A stretch of 64,000 nucleotides of DNA from DATJGR01 sp041739525 (lineage in GTDB: Bacteria; Pseudomonadota; Gammaproteobacteria; Pseudomonadales; Azotimanducaceae), in assembly GCA_041739525.1 (NCBI GenBank), contig JBGSNQ010000181.1, positions 52,553 through 116,552 on the forward strand. Reading direction: 5' to 3'. Position 1 is the first letter of the stretch; each line of letters starts with the position of its first letter. The notes beneath the pieces were generated by a model that did no database searches, was not told where the DNA came from, and worked only from the letters and a program-made list of their open reading frames with translations. A program made the position numbers and the translations under genes. Shown here piece by piece: positions 25,452-33,455 of this stretch.

Positions 25452-26516
25452 ATGTGGAAATCGGTCCCTGTTTTGCTCGGTGCTGCGCTGCTCGCAGTCA
25501 CGGCGTGGGCACAGTCTACGGGCAATCTGGAACCCTATTTGAGGGCGGACCATCCGGATTCCTATACCGTTCAGAAGGGCGACACACTCTGGGACATCAG
25601 CGGCCGGTTCTTGCAGAAACCATGGCAGTGGCCGGAGCTCTGGCGTTCGAACCCCCAGATCGAAAACCCCCACTTGATCTATCCCGGCGACACGGTTCGG
25701 CTAGTCTACATCGCCGGCCAGCCCGCGCTGGTGGTTGATCGCGGCGACGGCTCGCGAACCTACAAGGCATCCCCTTCCTCAGACACGAAGATGTCGCCGC
25801 AGATTCGTGCGACGCCTCTCGAGAGCGCCATACCGGCCATCAACCTCGATGCGATTCAGGGCTTCCTGGTTCAGAACAGAATCGTCACGCCCGCTGAGCT
25901 CGATGCGGCGCCATACGTGGTGCAGGGTGACAGTGAGCGCTTAGTAGTAGGTGGTGGCGATCGCCTGTATGTGCGCGGTGCGCTACCGGAGAGCGAGTCG
26001 TACAGCTTCGTGCGCCGCGGTGAAATGTACCGCGACCCCGTGACCCAGGAGATGCTTGGCCTGGAGGCGACATATATAGGGTTGGGTCGCGTCGTCGCGA
26101 GTGAAGGGGACATTTCGACCTTTTTCGTGAGCAGCTCGCGCGAAGAAGTGCAGATCGGCGACCGTGTATTGCCGACTGAAGAGCGCAAGGTCGATTCGAC
26201 GTTCTTCCCGAGCGCGCCGGCGAAACCGATTAATGGACAGCTCATTTCCGTGTTCGGTGGCGTCACGCAGGTTGGTCAATACGACGTCGTGGTAATCGAC
26301 CGCGGCGAACGTGAAGGGCTTGTATCGGGCAACGTTCTGGCGATCTATAAGCGCGGCGCGTTAGCGAAGGACCGAATCGCCAGAGACACTGTTCGGCTGC
26401 CGTCAGAACGCGCGGGCGTTCTCATGGTGTTCCGTGTGTTCGAGAAGGTCTCGTACGGACTCGTACTGGCCGCCGAACGGCCGTTGGCGATACTCGACGA
26501 AGTAAGGAACCCGTGA
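25452..26516 (+). CDS. LysM-domain protein with signal peptide
   Basis: Probable exported peptidoglycan-associated protein of unknown detailed role. From the ATG at 25452, which has AAAGGA upstream, it has 354 residues. A signal peptide covers about 1-20 (LLGAALLAVTAWAQ). One LysM module lies at 38-86, from SYTVQKGDTLWDIS to NPHLIYPGDTVRL. The rest shows no catalytic motif I recognise. A 14-codon upstream extension exists but would bury the signal peptide. Pseudomonas has a LysM gene in the same place between def and dprA. Confidence 0.9.
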   Translation: MWKSVPVLLGAALLAVTAWAQSTGNLEPYLRADHPDSYTVQKGDTLWDISGRFLQKPWQWPELWRSNPQIENPHLIYPGDTVRLVYIAGQPALVVDRGDGSRTYKASPSSDTKMSPQIRATPLESAIPAINLDAIQGFLVQNRIVTPAELDAAPYVVQGDSERLVVGGGDRLYVRGALPESESYSFVRRGEMYRDPVTQEMLGLEATYIGLGRVVASEGDISTFFVSSSREEVQIGDRVLPTEERKVDSTFFPSAPAKPINGQLISVFGGVTQVGQYDVVVIDRGEREGLVSGNVLAIYKRGALAKDRIARDTVRLPSERAGVLMVFRVFEKVSYGLVLAAERPLAILDEVRNP

Positions 26517-26569
26517 GCCGTAGGTGATGCCGCGGCGCACATTCGGATCCGTTTCGTCCTACATCCCGT

Positions 26570-26616
26570 AGCGCGTAGACGCGCTCCAATGCGCAGCTTC
26601 GACCGAGAAGCTGCGC
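26570..26616. promoter_or_regulatory. Two adjacent hairpins before dprA
   Basis: AGCGCG-TAGA-CGCGCT (26570-26585) and a 10-bp perfect stem GCGCAGCTTC/GAAGCTGCGC with a 6-base loop (26591-26616) lie in the 100-bp lysM-dprA gap. The second hairpin ends at the base before the dprA GTG. No T-run follows, so a simple terminator is less likely than an attenuating or RBS-occluding structure. Confidence 0.45.
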
Positions 26617-27702
26617 GTGTCACCTCGAGAATTGCGGTCCTTGCTTTTGGCGCTGATGGGCCGCGGCACGAGTTACGCGACCGTGCGGCGATCAGTCGCT
26701 GCAGCTTGGCGAGCGGGCGGCACCGCGAGTGACGCGATAGGCCGTCTGCAAGTCGAGCGCGGACTCGAAGTGCCGAGTGCCTCGGAACTCACTCGGGAGA
26801 TTCGCGAGATCGAACGGCTCGGTCTCGTGGTGATCGATCTTCTCGACGAGTCATACCCGCCGTTGCTGGCAGCAACGCCAGATCCTCCACTCGCGTTGTT
26901 CCTTCAGGGAGGACGCGCCGCGCTGTGTCGGCCGATGTCGCTGGCGATTGTGGGCAGTCGGCGGTCATCTGCATCCGGCCGTGACGTTGCGAGGTCGCTG
27001 GCGTTCGATCTCGGCCGCGCAGGGTTCGCGATCATCAGCGGTCTGGCGGCAGGCATCGACGGTAGTGCGCACCGTGGGGCGCTCGAAGCCGGCGCAGCGA
27101 CCGTCGCGGTGATGGGCGGCGGGCATGGTCGTATCTATCCGTCGACTCACCACGGTCTGGCCCGGGAGCTCGTAGCTGCGTCGGGCGCACTCGTATCTGA
27201 GTACCCGCCCTCGGTTGCCCCGCTCAAGGGACACTTCCCCGAACGAAATCGGATTATCAGCGGCCTCTCCGCCGCAGTACTCGTGGTCGAGGCGACTGTC
27301 CGAAGCGGCAGCCTGATTACGGCACGTATGGCGCTGGAGCAGGGGCGCGACGTTCTCGCCGTACCCGGTTCGGTACATGGCGGCCGCAGCGGTGGGTGTC
27401 ACCGCTTGATCAAACAAGGGGCGGCGCTGGTCGAAAATGCGCTGGACGTGCTCGAAGTATTCGGACTCGAAGCGCCACCCTCAGCGGAAGTGGAAATGAA
27501 CCGACCCTCGAATTCACTTCTTGCACGCGTGCTGGAGGCGGTGCCGCTCGAAGTAGCGCAGCTGCACGACATCGTAAAGTCGTCAGGAATGCCGGTTGAA
27601 GATGTACTAGGTGCGTTGGTGGAGTTGGAGCTCGAGGGATTTGTGGAGACCAATCGCGACGGTTATATTCGGCGCCCACGCCCGATTAGAGACACATCAT
27701 GA
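26617..27702 (+). CDS. dprA: DNA-processing protein DprA
   Basis: Loads RecA on incoming single-stranded DNA during natural transformation. It has 361 residues. The N-terminal helical part is followed by the Rossmann-like core: AIVGSRRSSASGRDVARSLA, GLAAGIDGSAHRGAL, EYPPSVAPLKGHFPERNRII and TVRSGSLITARMALEQGRDV. A C-terminal winged-helix-like segment (VAQLHDIVKSSGMPVEDVLGAL) completes it. GTG at 26617 is the only in-frame start upstream of the conserved region and lies directly after a strong hairpin. An ATG at 26656 would cut into the N-terminal helix. The stop overlaps purE by 4 bp. Confidence 0.95.
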   Translation: MSPRELRSLLLALMGRGTSYATVRRSVAAAWRAGGTASDAIGRLQVERGLEVPSASELTREIREIERLGLVVIDLLDESYPPLLAATPDPPLALFLQGGRAALCRPMSLAIVGSRRSSASGRDVARSLAFDLGRAGFAIISGLAAGIDGSAHRGALEAGAATVAVMGGGHGRIYPSTHHGLARELVAASGALVSEYPPSVAPLKGHFPERNRIISGLSAAVLVVEATVRSGSLITARMALEQGRDVLAVPGSVHGGRSGGCHRLIKQGAALVENALDVLEVFGLEAPPSAEVEMNRPSNSLLARVLEAVPLEVAQLHDIVKSSGMPVEDVLGALVELELEGFVETNRDGYIRRPRPIRDTS

Positions 27703-28205
27703 CCTGGGTTGCGATCCTCATGGGTTCCGAGAGCGACTGGCCGGTCATGCAAGGTGCGGCAGAGACGCTCGAATCGCTGGGGGTCGGTTGCGAGGTGCGG
27801 ATCACTTCGGCACATCGCACGCCGCGCGCTACGGCCGACTACGTCGCCGATGCGCAGAAGCGCGGGTGTCATGCGTTCATTTGTGGCGCCGGAATGGCAG
27901 CACACCTTGCCGGCGCGGTCGCCGCGCATACGATCAAACCCGTCATTGGTGTGCCGATTGATTCGGGCCCGCTGTCCGGATTCGACGCCCTGCTTTCAAC
28001 GGTTCAGATGCCTGGCGGCATTCCCGTTGCGACGGTCGCTGTCGGCAAGGCAGGCGCGAAGAACGCAGCGTATCTCGCTGCGCAGATGCTCGCGCTCAGC
28101 GATGCGGCGCTGGCACAGCGGTTGAGCGCCGATCGAGAGGCGAATGCGTCGCGGGTCGTGGAACAGAATGCGCGCCTTGCGCAGCAGCGTACTGGAAAGA
28201 GCTGA
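27699..28205 (+). CDS. purE: N5-carboxyaminoimidazole ribonucleotide mutase
   Basis: Converts N5-CAIR to CAIR in de novo purine synthesis. It has 168 residues, typical of class I PurE. The substrate-binding motifs are GSESDWPVM and SAHRTPRATADY. The region GAGMAAHLAGAVAAHTIKPVIGVP contains the catalytic histidine, and the motif MPGGIPVATVAVG follows. It begins in a 4-bp overlap with dprA. The usual partner purK is not adjacent. Confidence 0.97.
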   Translation: MTWVAILMGSESDWPVMQGAAETLESLGVGCEVRITSAHRTPRATADYVADAQKRGCHAFICGAGMAAHLAGAVAAHTIKPVIGVPIDSGPLSGFDALLSTVQMPGGIPVATVAVGKAGAKNAAYLAAQMLALSDAALAQRLSADREANASRVVEQNARLAQQRTGKS

Positions 28206-28212
28206 AACGCGA

Positions 28213-28770
28213 TTGCTGATCAACGAAGCATTTCACCTGGGCGTGGCGGCCGATGTGCTGCGTTCAGGCGGTATCGTCGCGCACGCCACCGAAGGTGTCT
28301 GGGGCCTGGCTTGCGATCCCTTTGATACCGCCGCGGTGTCGCGACTGCTCGATCTCAAAGGTCGGTCGATTCGCAAAGGGCTGATTCTGATCGGTGCCGA
28401 CGAGTCCGACTTCGCACTGGAGCTAGCAGCACTCAGCGAGCTCGATGCGGCGCGCGTTCGGCGCAGCTGGCCGGGTCCGGAAACGTGGCTTGTGCCGAAT
28501 CGCCAGTACCCGTCATGGATCACCGGCGGCCGCTCATCGGTGGCTGTTCGCGTTCCCGGCCACGATCAGGCACGCACCTTGTGCGCAATCTTCGGTAGTG
28601 CGCTCGTGTCGACCTCGGCCAACCCCGCCGGTCGCCCAGCGGCGCGATCCGAGTTGGCGGTGCGACGTTATTTCGCCGATTCCGTCGACCTTGTTTTGCA
28701 CGGAGAGTTGGCGGGCAACTCATCTCCAAGCCGCATTCGTGACGCGGTGTCCGGAGCGCGCTTTCGATGA
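28213..28770 (+). CDS. tsaC: L-threonylcarbamoyladenylate synthase (TsaC/YrdC)
   Basis: Makes threonylcarbamoyl-AMP from threonine, bicarbonate and ATP for t6A37 modification of tRNAs. Starting at the TTG at 28213 gives 185 residues (E. coli 190) and aligns with the E. coli N-terminus; GGAAAGAG lies upstream at 28194-28201. The frame also opens at 28144 and an ATG at 28168, both inside purE. Family motifs are HATEGVWGLACDP, KGRSIRKGLILI, SWPGPETW and LVSTSANPAGRP. It overlaps aroE by 4 bp. Confidence 0.93.
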   Translation: MLINEAFHLGVAADVLRSGGIVAHATEGVWGLACDPFDTAAVSRLLDLKGRSIRKGLILIGADESDFALELAALSELDAARVRRSWPGPETWLVPNRQYPSWITGGRSSVAVRVPGHDQARTLCAIFGSALVSTSANPAGRPAARSELAVRRYFADSVDLVLHGELAGNSSPSRIRDAVSGARFR

Positions 28771-29573
28771 CGCGCAGGTTCGTAGTTGTCGGCAACCCCG
28801 TCGAACATAGCTTGTCGCCGCGCATCCACCGTATGTTTGCCGCGCAGACGGGCCGCGATCTGCAATATGATACGTTGCTCGCGCCCCTCGACGGATTTGT
28901 TAGGACGCTCCACTCGTTCTTCGCGTCCGGCGGGAGCGGTGCGAATGTAACGCTGCCCTTCAAGGAGGCAGCATTCGATTGGGTAACGTCGTGCGACGAG
29001 TACGCCGGCTCCGCCGGCGCAGTCAACACGATTGTGGCGTCCGCCGGCGAGTTCCGTGGCTACAACACGGACGGGATTGGGTTGGTGCGCGACCTAACGA
29101 CCAACCTAGGCTGCGATCTGAACGGGAAGCGCGTCCTGATTCTCGGGGCCGGCGGCGCCGTTAGGGGAATCATTGGCCCGTTGCTTGGGGCGAGTCCGAG
29201 TTCTGTGGTCGTTGCGAATCGGACTAACGCGAAGGCGCAGGCGCTGGTCGATCGATTTGAAGACCCGCGCCTCAGCGCGGCGAATCCGGACGCGCTCGAT
29301 TGCGCGTTCGATATCGTCATCAATGGAACGTCGGCCGGACTGGTTGGTTCGTTGCCGAAGTTGGGGACGCGCGCCATCGAGCAGGCTCTCGTATACGACA
29401 TGGTTTATGGCGAAAACGCGGTGCCGTTCTGCGCGTGGGCGCGCGAGCACGGCGCGGCGCGAGCAGTCGACGGTCTCGGCATGCTGGTTGAACAAGCCGC
29501 TGAAGCGTTCACGCTGTTTCATGGCGTGCGGCCAAATAGCAGTCCGGTCTTGGGCGAGCTGCGCGCTTCGTGA
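28767..29573 (+). CDS. aroE: Shikimate 5-dehydrogenase
   Basis: NADPH-dependent reduction of 3-dehydroshikimate to shikimate in aromatic amino acid synthesis. It has 268 residues. Shikimate binding: NPVEHSLSPRIH near the N-terminus and NVTLPFKEAAF with catalytic Lys66, plus NTDGIG. NADP binding: LGAGGAVRG followed by VVANRTNAKA. It overlaps tsaC and the next small gene by 4 bp each. Confidence 0.97.
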   Translation: MTRRFVVVGNPVEHSLSPRIHRMFAAQTGRDLQYDTLLAPLDGFVRTLHSFFASGGSGANVTLPFKEAAFDWVTSCDEYAGSAGAVNTIVASAGEFRGYNTDGIGLVRDLTTNLGCDLNGKRVLILGAGGAVRGIIGPLLGASPSSVVVANRTNAKAQALVDRFEDPRLSAANPDALDCAFDIVINGTSAGLVGSLPKLGTRAIEQALVYDMVYGENAVPFCAWAREHGAARAVDGLGMLVEQAAEAFTLFHGVRPNSSPVLGELRAS

Positions 29574-29776
29574 ATCGCGCGCGGTTCATTGCCGGCGCGC
29601 TGTGTCGCGCGTGCGGCGAGGTCGACCGGATCGTCGTCGAAGAGTCTCCTGACGGTCGTACGCAGCGGTGTGTAGCGTGTGGTCACCGGGAATCGATGCA
29701 TGACGAGGAGAGGAAACAGGCGGCGATGATCATCCGGATTTCGAAGGGTGACGCTTCAGACAAGAAGACCAGGTGA
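29570..29776 (+). CDS. Small zinc-ribbon protein, YheV/DUF2387 family
   Basis: A 68-residue protein of unknown function. RFIAGALCRACGEVDRIV and RCVACGHRESM give two Cys-x-x-Cys pairs for one metal, matching the RFIAGA-CPAC ... CVKCGH pattern of E. coli YheV. The tail is charged. The GTG start overlaps the aroE stop by 4 bp, so it is probably translated from the dprA-purE-tsaC-aroE transcript. Confidence 0.85.
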   Translation: MNRARFIAGALCRACGEVDRIVVEESPDGRTQRCVACGHRESMHDEERKQAAMIIRISKGDASDKKTR

Positions 29777-30119
29777 TCGAGCGCGCGGAATTCGAGTCGG
29801 CCTTTCGTCGGTCGACTGTCTAGTGCGTCGCGGCATATAAGGGGTATATCGAGGTTCCAAACCGCGCCGCTATCGCTATAATTGCGCCGTTTTTTGCGGC
29901 TTGATTTTCCGATTGCACATGCTGCAAGCCGCGGCGGGCTCAAGAGGTCGTTACGAACCTCGAGCCAAAGCGATGGTGGTGCGCGTTCCCTGAGTGAGTA
30001 CCGGCCTGTCCTGCGGTTCGGAGTCGATCGATGGGATTCACCCCAGTAACGAAGTGATGCTCGAACGAGACGGGCGCCGTCGATTGTTTGCAATCCAAGA
30101 GCAAGGTACCAAGGTGAAC
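29777..30119 (+). promoter_or_regulatory. Gene-free stretch upstream of the cox cluster, with candidate promoter
   Basis: I see no convincing gene in these 343 bp. A perfect -10 hexamer TATAAT lies at 29877-29882; the matching -35 is weak (TTCCAA at 29855-29860, 16-bp spacing). That leaves a leader of over 200 bases before coxB, long enough for regulation. A short inverted repeat ATATA-AGGGG-TATAT is at 29835-29849. The coxB frame stays open upstream to 29994, but that part shows no signal peptide or family similarity. Confidence 0.45.
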
Positions 30120-31250
30120 ATGAATCTTCTTATGCGCGTTCTGGTGGGTGTTTCCATCGCGGGCTGCGCCAGTGGTGTTTGGGCGGACGATCTCAATCTG
30201 ACGCCGGGCGCGACAGCCATTAGCCATGACCAGTACGGCCTGCACATGCTCGTCTTGTACATCTGCATCGCCATCGGCATCGTGGTGTTCAGCGTGATGG
30301 GCTACTCGATGTACACGCACCGGAAATCGCAAGGCGCCGTTGCCGCACACTTCCATGACAACACGCGACTCGAAATCCTCTGGACGATCATTCCCGCGCT
30401 GATCCTCGTAGGAATGGCGTATCCCGCCACCGTCACGCTGATCAAGATGTACGACACCGGCGGCGAAGATCTGATTGTCGAAGTACGCGGCTACCAGTGG
30501 AAGTGGCAATACAAGTATCTGGATGAAGACCACAAGAACGCACTGTCGTTTTTCAGCAATCTTTCGACGTCGCAGGACGAGATCCACAACAGGGCACCTA
30601 AGGGCGAGTTCTACCTCCTCGAGGTCGACAAGCCCCTAGTGATCCCGACGAAGAAGAAGGTTCGTTTCCTGATCACCGGTAACGACGTGATTCATGCCTT
30701 CTCGGTGCCGGACTTCGGAATCAAGCGCGATGCAATCCCCGGGATCCTCAATGACGTCTGGGCGTATGTGGATGAACCGGGCGTGTATCGCGGTCAGTGC
30801 TCTGAATTGTGCGGTAAAGACCACGGCTTCATGCCAATCGTGGTGAACGCGGTTCCCGAAGACGAATACAACACGTGGTATGCGAAGGAACAGGCCGCCT
30901 ACGCCGAGCGCGAAAAGATGGCGAGCCAGACTTTCACGGCGGAACAACTGATGACCCTTGGCGAGCAGGTCTATACGACGAATTGTGTGGCGTGCCATCA
31001 GGCGAATGGACAGGGTGTGCCGCCGGTCTTCCCGGCGTTGGCGGGCAGCAAGATTGCAACCGGCGACCGCGCCGAGCACATTCATCGCGTCTACAGCGGT
31101 GTTGCGGGAACCGCGATGCAGGCGTTCGGTACTCAGCTGAACGCTGCGGAAATTGCGGCTGTCGTTCACTACGAGCGGCATTCGTGGGGCAACAACGCGA
31201 ATGACGTCACCCAACCGATCGACGTTTTGAACCTGGTTTCGGCGCAGTAG
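30120..31250 (+). CDS. coxB: Cytochrome c oxidase subunit II with fused cytochrome c domain (caa3 type)
   Basis: Accepts electrons into the terminal oxidase through the CuA centre. From the ATG at 30120, with AAGGTG upstream, it has 376 residues. A signal peptide is at about 1-22, and two membrane helices at about 42-63 and 87-108. The CuA domain has ligands His192, Cys227, Glu229, Cys231, His235 and Met238 (CSELCGKDHGFMP). The C-terminal extension is a cytochrome c domain with heme motif CVACH at 289-293. The fusion indicates a caa3-type oxidase of the A family. Confidence 0.97.
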   Translation: MNLLMRVLVGVSIAGCASGVWADDLNLTPGATAISHDQYGLHMLVLYICIAIGIVVFSVMGYSMYTHRKSQGAVAAHFHDNTRLEILWTIIPALILVGMAYPATVTLIKMYDTGGEDLIVEVRGYQWKWQYKYLDEDHKNALSFFSNLSTSQDEIHNRAPKGEFYLLEVDKPLVIPTKKKVRFLITGNDVIHAFSVPDFGIKRDAIPGILNDVWAYVDEPGVYRGQCSELCGKDHGFMPIVVNAVPEDEYNTWYAKEQAAYAEREKMASQTFTAEQLMTLGEQVYTTNCVACHQANGQGVPPVFPALAGSKIATGDRAEHIHRVYSGVAGTAMQAFGTQLNAAEIAAVVHYERHSWGNNANDVTQPIDVLNLVSAQ

Positions 31251-31260
31251 GGGCTAAAGC

Positions 31261-32868
31261 ATGAGCGCAGTCATAGAGCATCACGACGATCACGGTGACC
31301 ACGACCACGGTCCCGCGAAAGGGATCACGCGGTGGTTGTTCACCACCAACCACAAGGACATCGGCACGCTGTACCTCTGGTTCAGCTTCACCATGTTCTT
31401 GATTGGCGGGTGCTTGGCGCTGGTGATACGCGCCGAGCTTTTTCAACCCGGGCTGCAGTTCGTGGACCCCGCGTTCTTCAACCAGATGACGACCAACCAC
31501 GGTCTCATCATGGTGTTCGGCGCAATCATGCCGGCGATGGTTGGACTCGCGAACTGGCTCATACCGATGATGATCGGCGCGCCGGATATGGCGCTGCCGC
31601 GTCTCAACAACCTCTCATTCTGGATCCTGCCGTTTGCCTTCGGTCTGCTGATCTCCACCCTCTTCATGGAAGGTGGTGGTCCCAACTTCGGCTGGACGTT
31701 CTACGCACCGCTGTCGACGACTTATGCGCCGAGCACGGTCACGTTCTTCATCTTCGGCGTCCACATGATGGGCGCGTCGTCGATCATGGGTTCAATCAAC
31801 ATCATCGCGACGATTCTGAACATGCGCGCGCCGGGCATGACGCTGATGAAAATGCCGTTGTTCGTATGGACATGGCTGATTACCGCGTATCTGTTGCTCG
31901 CGGTGATGCCGGTGCTCGCAGGCGTGGTGACGATGATGCTGTTCGATGTGCATTTTCACACGAGCTTCTTCAACGCCGCGGGCGGCGGTGACCCGGTGAT
32001 GTTCCAGCACATCTTCTGGTTCTTCGGGCACCCCGAGGTGTACATCATGATTCTGCCGGCGTTCGGCGTCGTATCGCAGATCATTCCGACGTTCGCGCGC
32101 AAGCCGCTCTTCGGCTACGACTCGATGGTGTACGCGGTTGCATCGATTGCGTTCCTTTCGTTCATCGTGTGGGCGCACCACATGTTCACCGTTGGCATGC
32201 CGCTCGCGGGTCAGCTCTTCTTCATGTACGCCACGATGCTGATCGCGGTGCCGACCGGCGTGAAGGTATTCAACTGGGTCGCGACCATGTGGCGCGGCTC
32301 GATGACGTTCGAAACACCGATGCTGTTCTCGATCGCGTTCGTCATTCTGTTCACGATCGGCGGATTCTCGGGCCTCATGCTCGCAATGACGCCGGTCGAC
32401 TTCCGTTATCAGGACACCTACTTCGTCGTCGCGCACTTCCACTACGTGCTCGTGCCGGGTTCGTTGTTCGGCATCATCGCGGCGGTGTACTACTGGTTGC
32501 CGAAGTGGTGCGGACGCATGTATGACGAGTCGCTAGGCAAGCTGCATTTCTGGCTGTCGTTCATCGGCGTGAACGTGACGTTCTTCCCGCAGCACTTCTC
32601 CGGTCTTGCGGGAATGCCGCGACGCGTACCCGACTACGCGTTGCAATTCGCCGACTTCAATATGCTCTCGAGTATCGGCGCATTCATCTTCGGGTTCTCG
32701 CAGGTGTTCTTCCTGTTCGTCGTGATCAAGACGATTAGAAGCGGTAAACCGGCAACCGCGCGTGTGTGGGATGGTGCGCATGGTCTCGAATGGACGGTAC
32801 CGTCACCGGCGCCGTATCACACATTCACGCATCCGCCGGTAGTGACCGAAGCAGAGGCGCATTCGTAA
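31261..32868 (+). CDS. coxA: Cytochrome c oxidase subunit I
   Basis: Catalytic subunit with heme a and the heme a3-CuB site, reducing O2 and pumping protons. It has 535 residues and about twelve membrane helices. Ligands: His80 and His394 (heme a), His392 (heme a3), and His257, His306 and His307 (CuB), with cross-linked Tyr261 in GHPEVY. D-channel residues Asp109 and Glu259 and K-channel Lys335 are present, so this is an A1-type oxidase. The N-terminus has a His/Asp-rich cytoplasmic stretch (residues 7-17). It lies 10 bp after coxB. Confidence 0.98.
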   Translation: MSAVIEHHDDHGDHDHGPAKGITRWLFTTNHKDIGTLYLWFSFTMFLIGGCLALVIRAELFQPGLQFVDPAFFNQMTTNHGLIMVFGAIMPAMVGLANWLIPMMIGAPDMALPRLNNLSFWILPFAFGLLISTLFMEGGGPNFGWTFYAPLSTTYAPSTVTFFIFGVHMMGASSIMGSINIIATILNMRAPGMTLMKMPLFVWTWLITAYLLLAVMPVLAGVVTMMLFDVHFHTSFFNAAGGGDPVMFQHIFWFFGHPEVYIMILPAFGVVSQIIPTFARKPLFGYDSMVYAVASIAFLSFIVWAHHMFTVGMPLAGQLFFMYATMLIAVPTGVKVFNWVATMWRGSMTFETPMLFSIAFVILFTIGGFSGLMLAMTPVDFRYQDTYFVVAHFHYVLVPGSLFGIIAAVYYWLPKWCGRMYDESLGKLHFWLSFIGVNVTFFPQHFSGLAGMPRRVPDYALQFADFNMLSSIGAFIFGFSQVFFLFVVIKTIRSGKPATARVWDGAHGLEWTVPSPAPYHTFTHPPVVTEAEAHS

Positions 32869-32872
32869 GGCG

Positions 32873-33424
32873 ATGACCACGGGTCGTTCAACCCCCTGGA
32901 AACTACTCGCACTCGTCGTCGGGATGTTCGGCTTCGGGTTCGCGCTGGTTCCGATGTACGACATGCTGTGCGAAGTCACCGGTCTCGGCGGCCGCACGGG
33001 CGACCTATACGTGTATGACCCAGCGAAGGTGTCGCCGGACGAGTCGAGACTCGTGAAGGTGACGTTTCTCACCAACGTCAACGATGGCATGACTTGGGAG
33101 TTCCGCTCCGAGCAGGGTTCGGTACGCGTGCACCCCGGTGAATTGAGCGAGGCGAAGTTCTTCGTCCGCAACACAACCGATCGTGTGATGGTTGCACAAG
33201 CGGTGCCATCGTTGGCGCCCGGGAGCGCAGCCGAGTATTTCCACAAGACCGAGTGCTTCTGCTTCACGCGGCAGGTGCTGGAACCGGGGCAGAGTCTCGA
33301 GATGCCGATGCGCTTCTTCGTCTCGCCGGACCTACCGCGGGGGCAGGATTCGATTTCTCTTTCGTACACCTTATTCGACGTCACTCAGCTTGCAGCCGAC
33401 GGACAGATCGCAACCGGGGCTTGA
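32873..33424 (+). CDS. ctaG: Cytochrome c oxidase assembly protein CtaG/Cox11
   Basis: Membrane-anchored copper chaperone delivering copper to the CuB site of subunit I. It has 183 residues. One N-terminal membrane helix (about 10-28) is followed by a periplasmic domain. The copper-binding motif is CFCF with Cys128 and Cys130, plus Cys33 near the membrane. It lies 4 bp after coxA and before coxC, as in other proteobacterial cox operons. Confidence 0.96.
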   Translation: MTTGRSTPWKLLALVVGMFGFGFALVPMYDMLCEVTGLGGRTGDLYVYDPAKVSPDESRLVKVTFLTNVNDGMTWEFRSEQGSVRVHPGELSEAKFFVRNTTDRVMVAQAVPSLAPGSAAEYFHKTECFCFTRQVLEPGQSLEMPMRFFVSPDLPRGQDSISLSYTLFDVTQLAADGQIATGA

Positions 33425-33455
33425 ACGCTCACGGCATTAATGGAGCAACCGCGTA

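Noticed and set aside
29835..29849. Short hairpin ATATA-AGGGG-TATAT upstream of the cox cluster
   Set aside because: Five A/T pairs are too weak to be meaningful, and I have no binding-protein motif to attach to it.
29994..30119. Longer coxB start upstream of the ATG at 30120
   Set aside because: The 42 extra residues are hydrophilic and precede the signal peptide; the ATG at 30120 has a good ribosome site.
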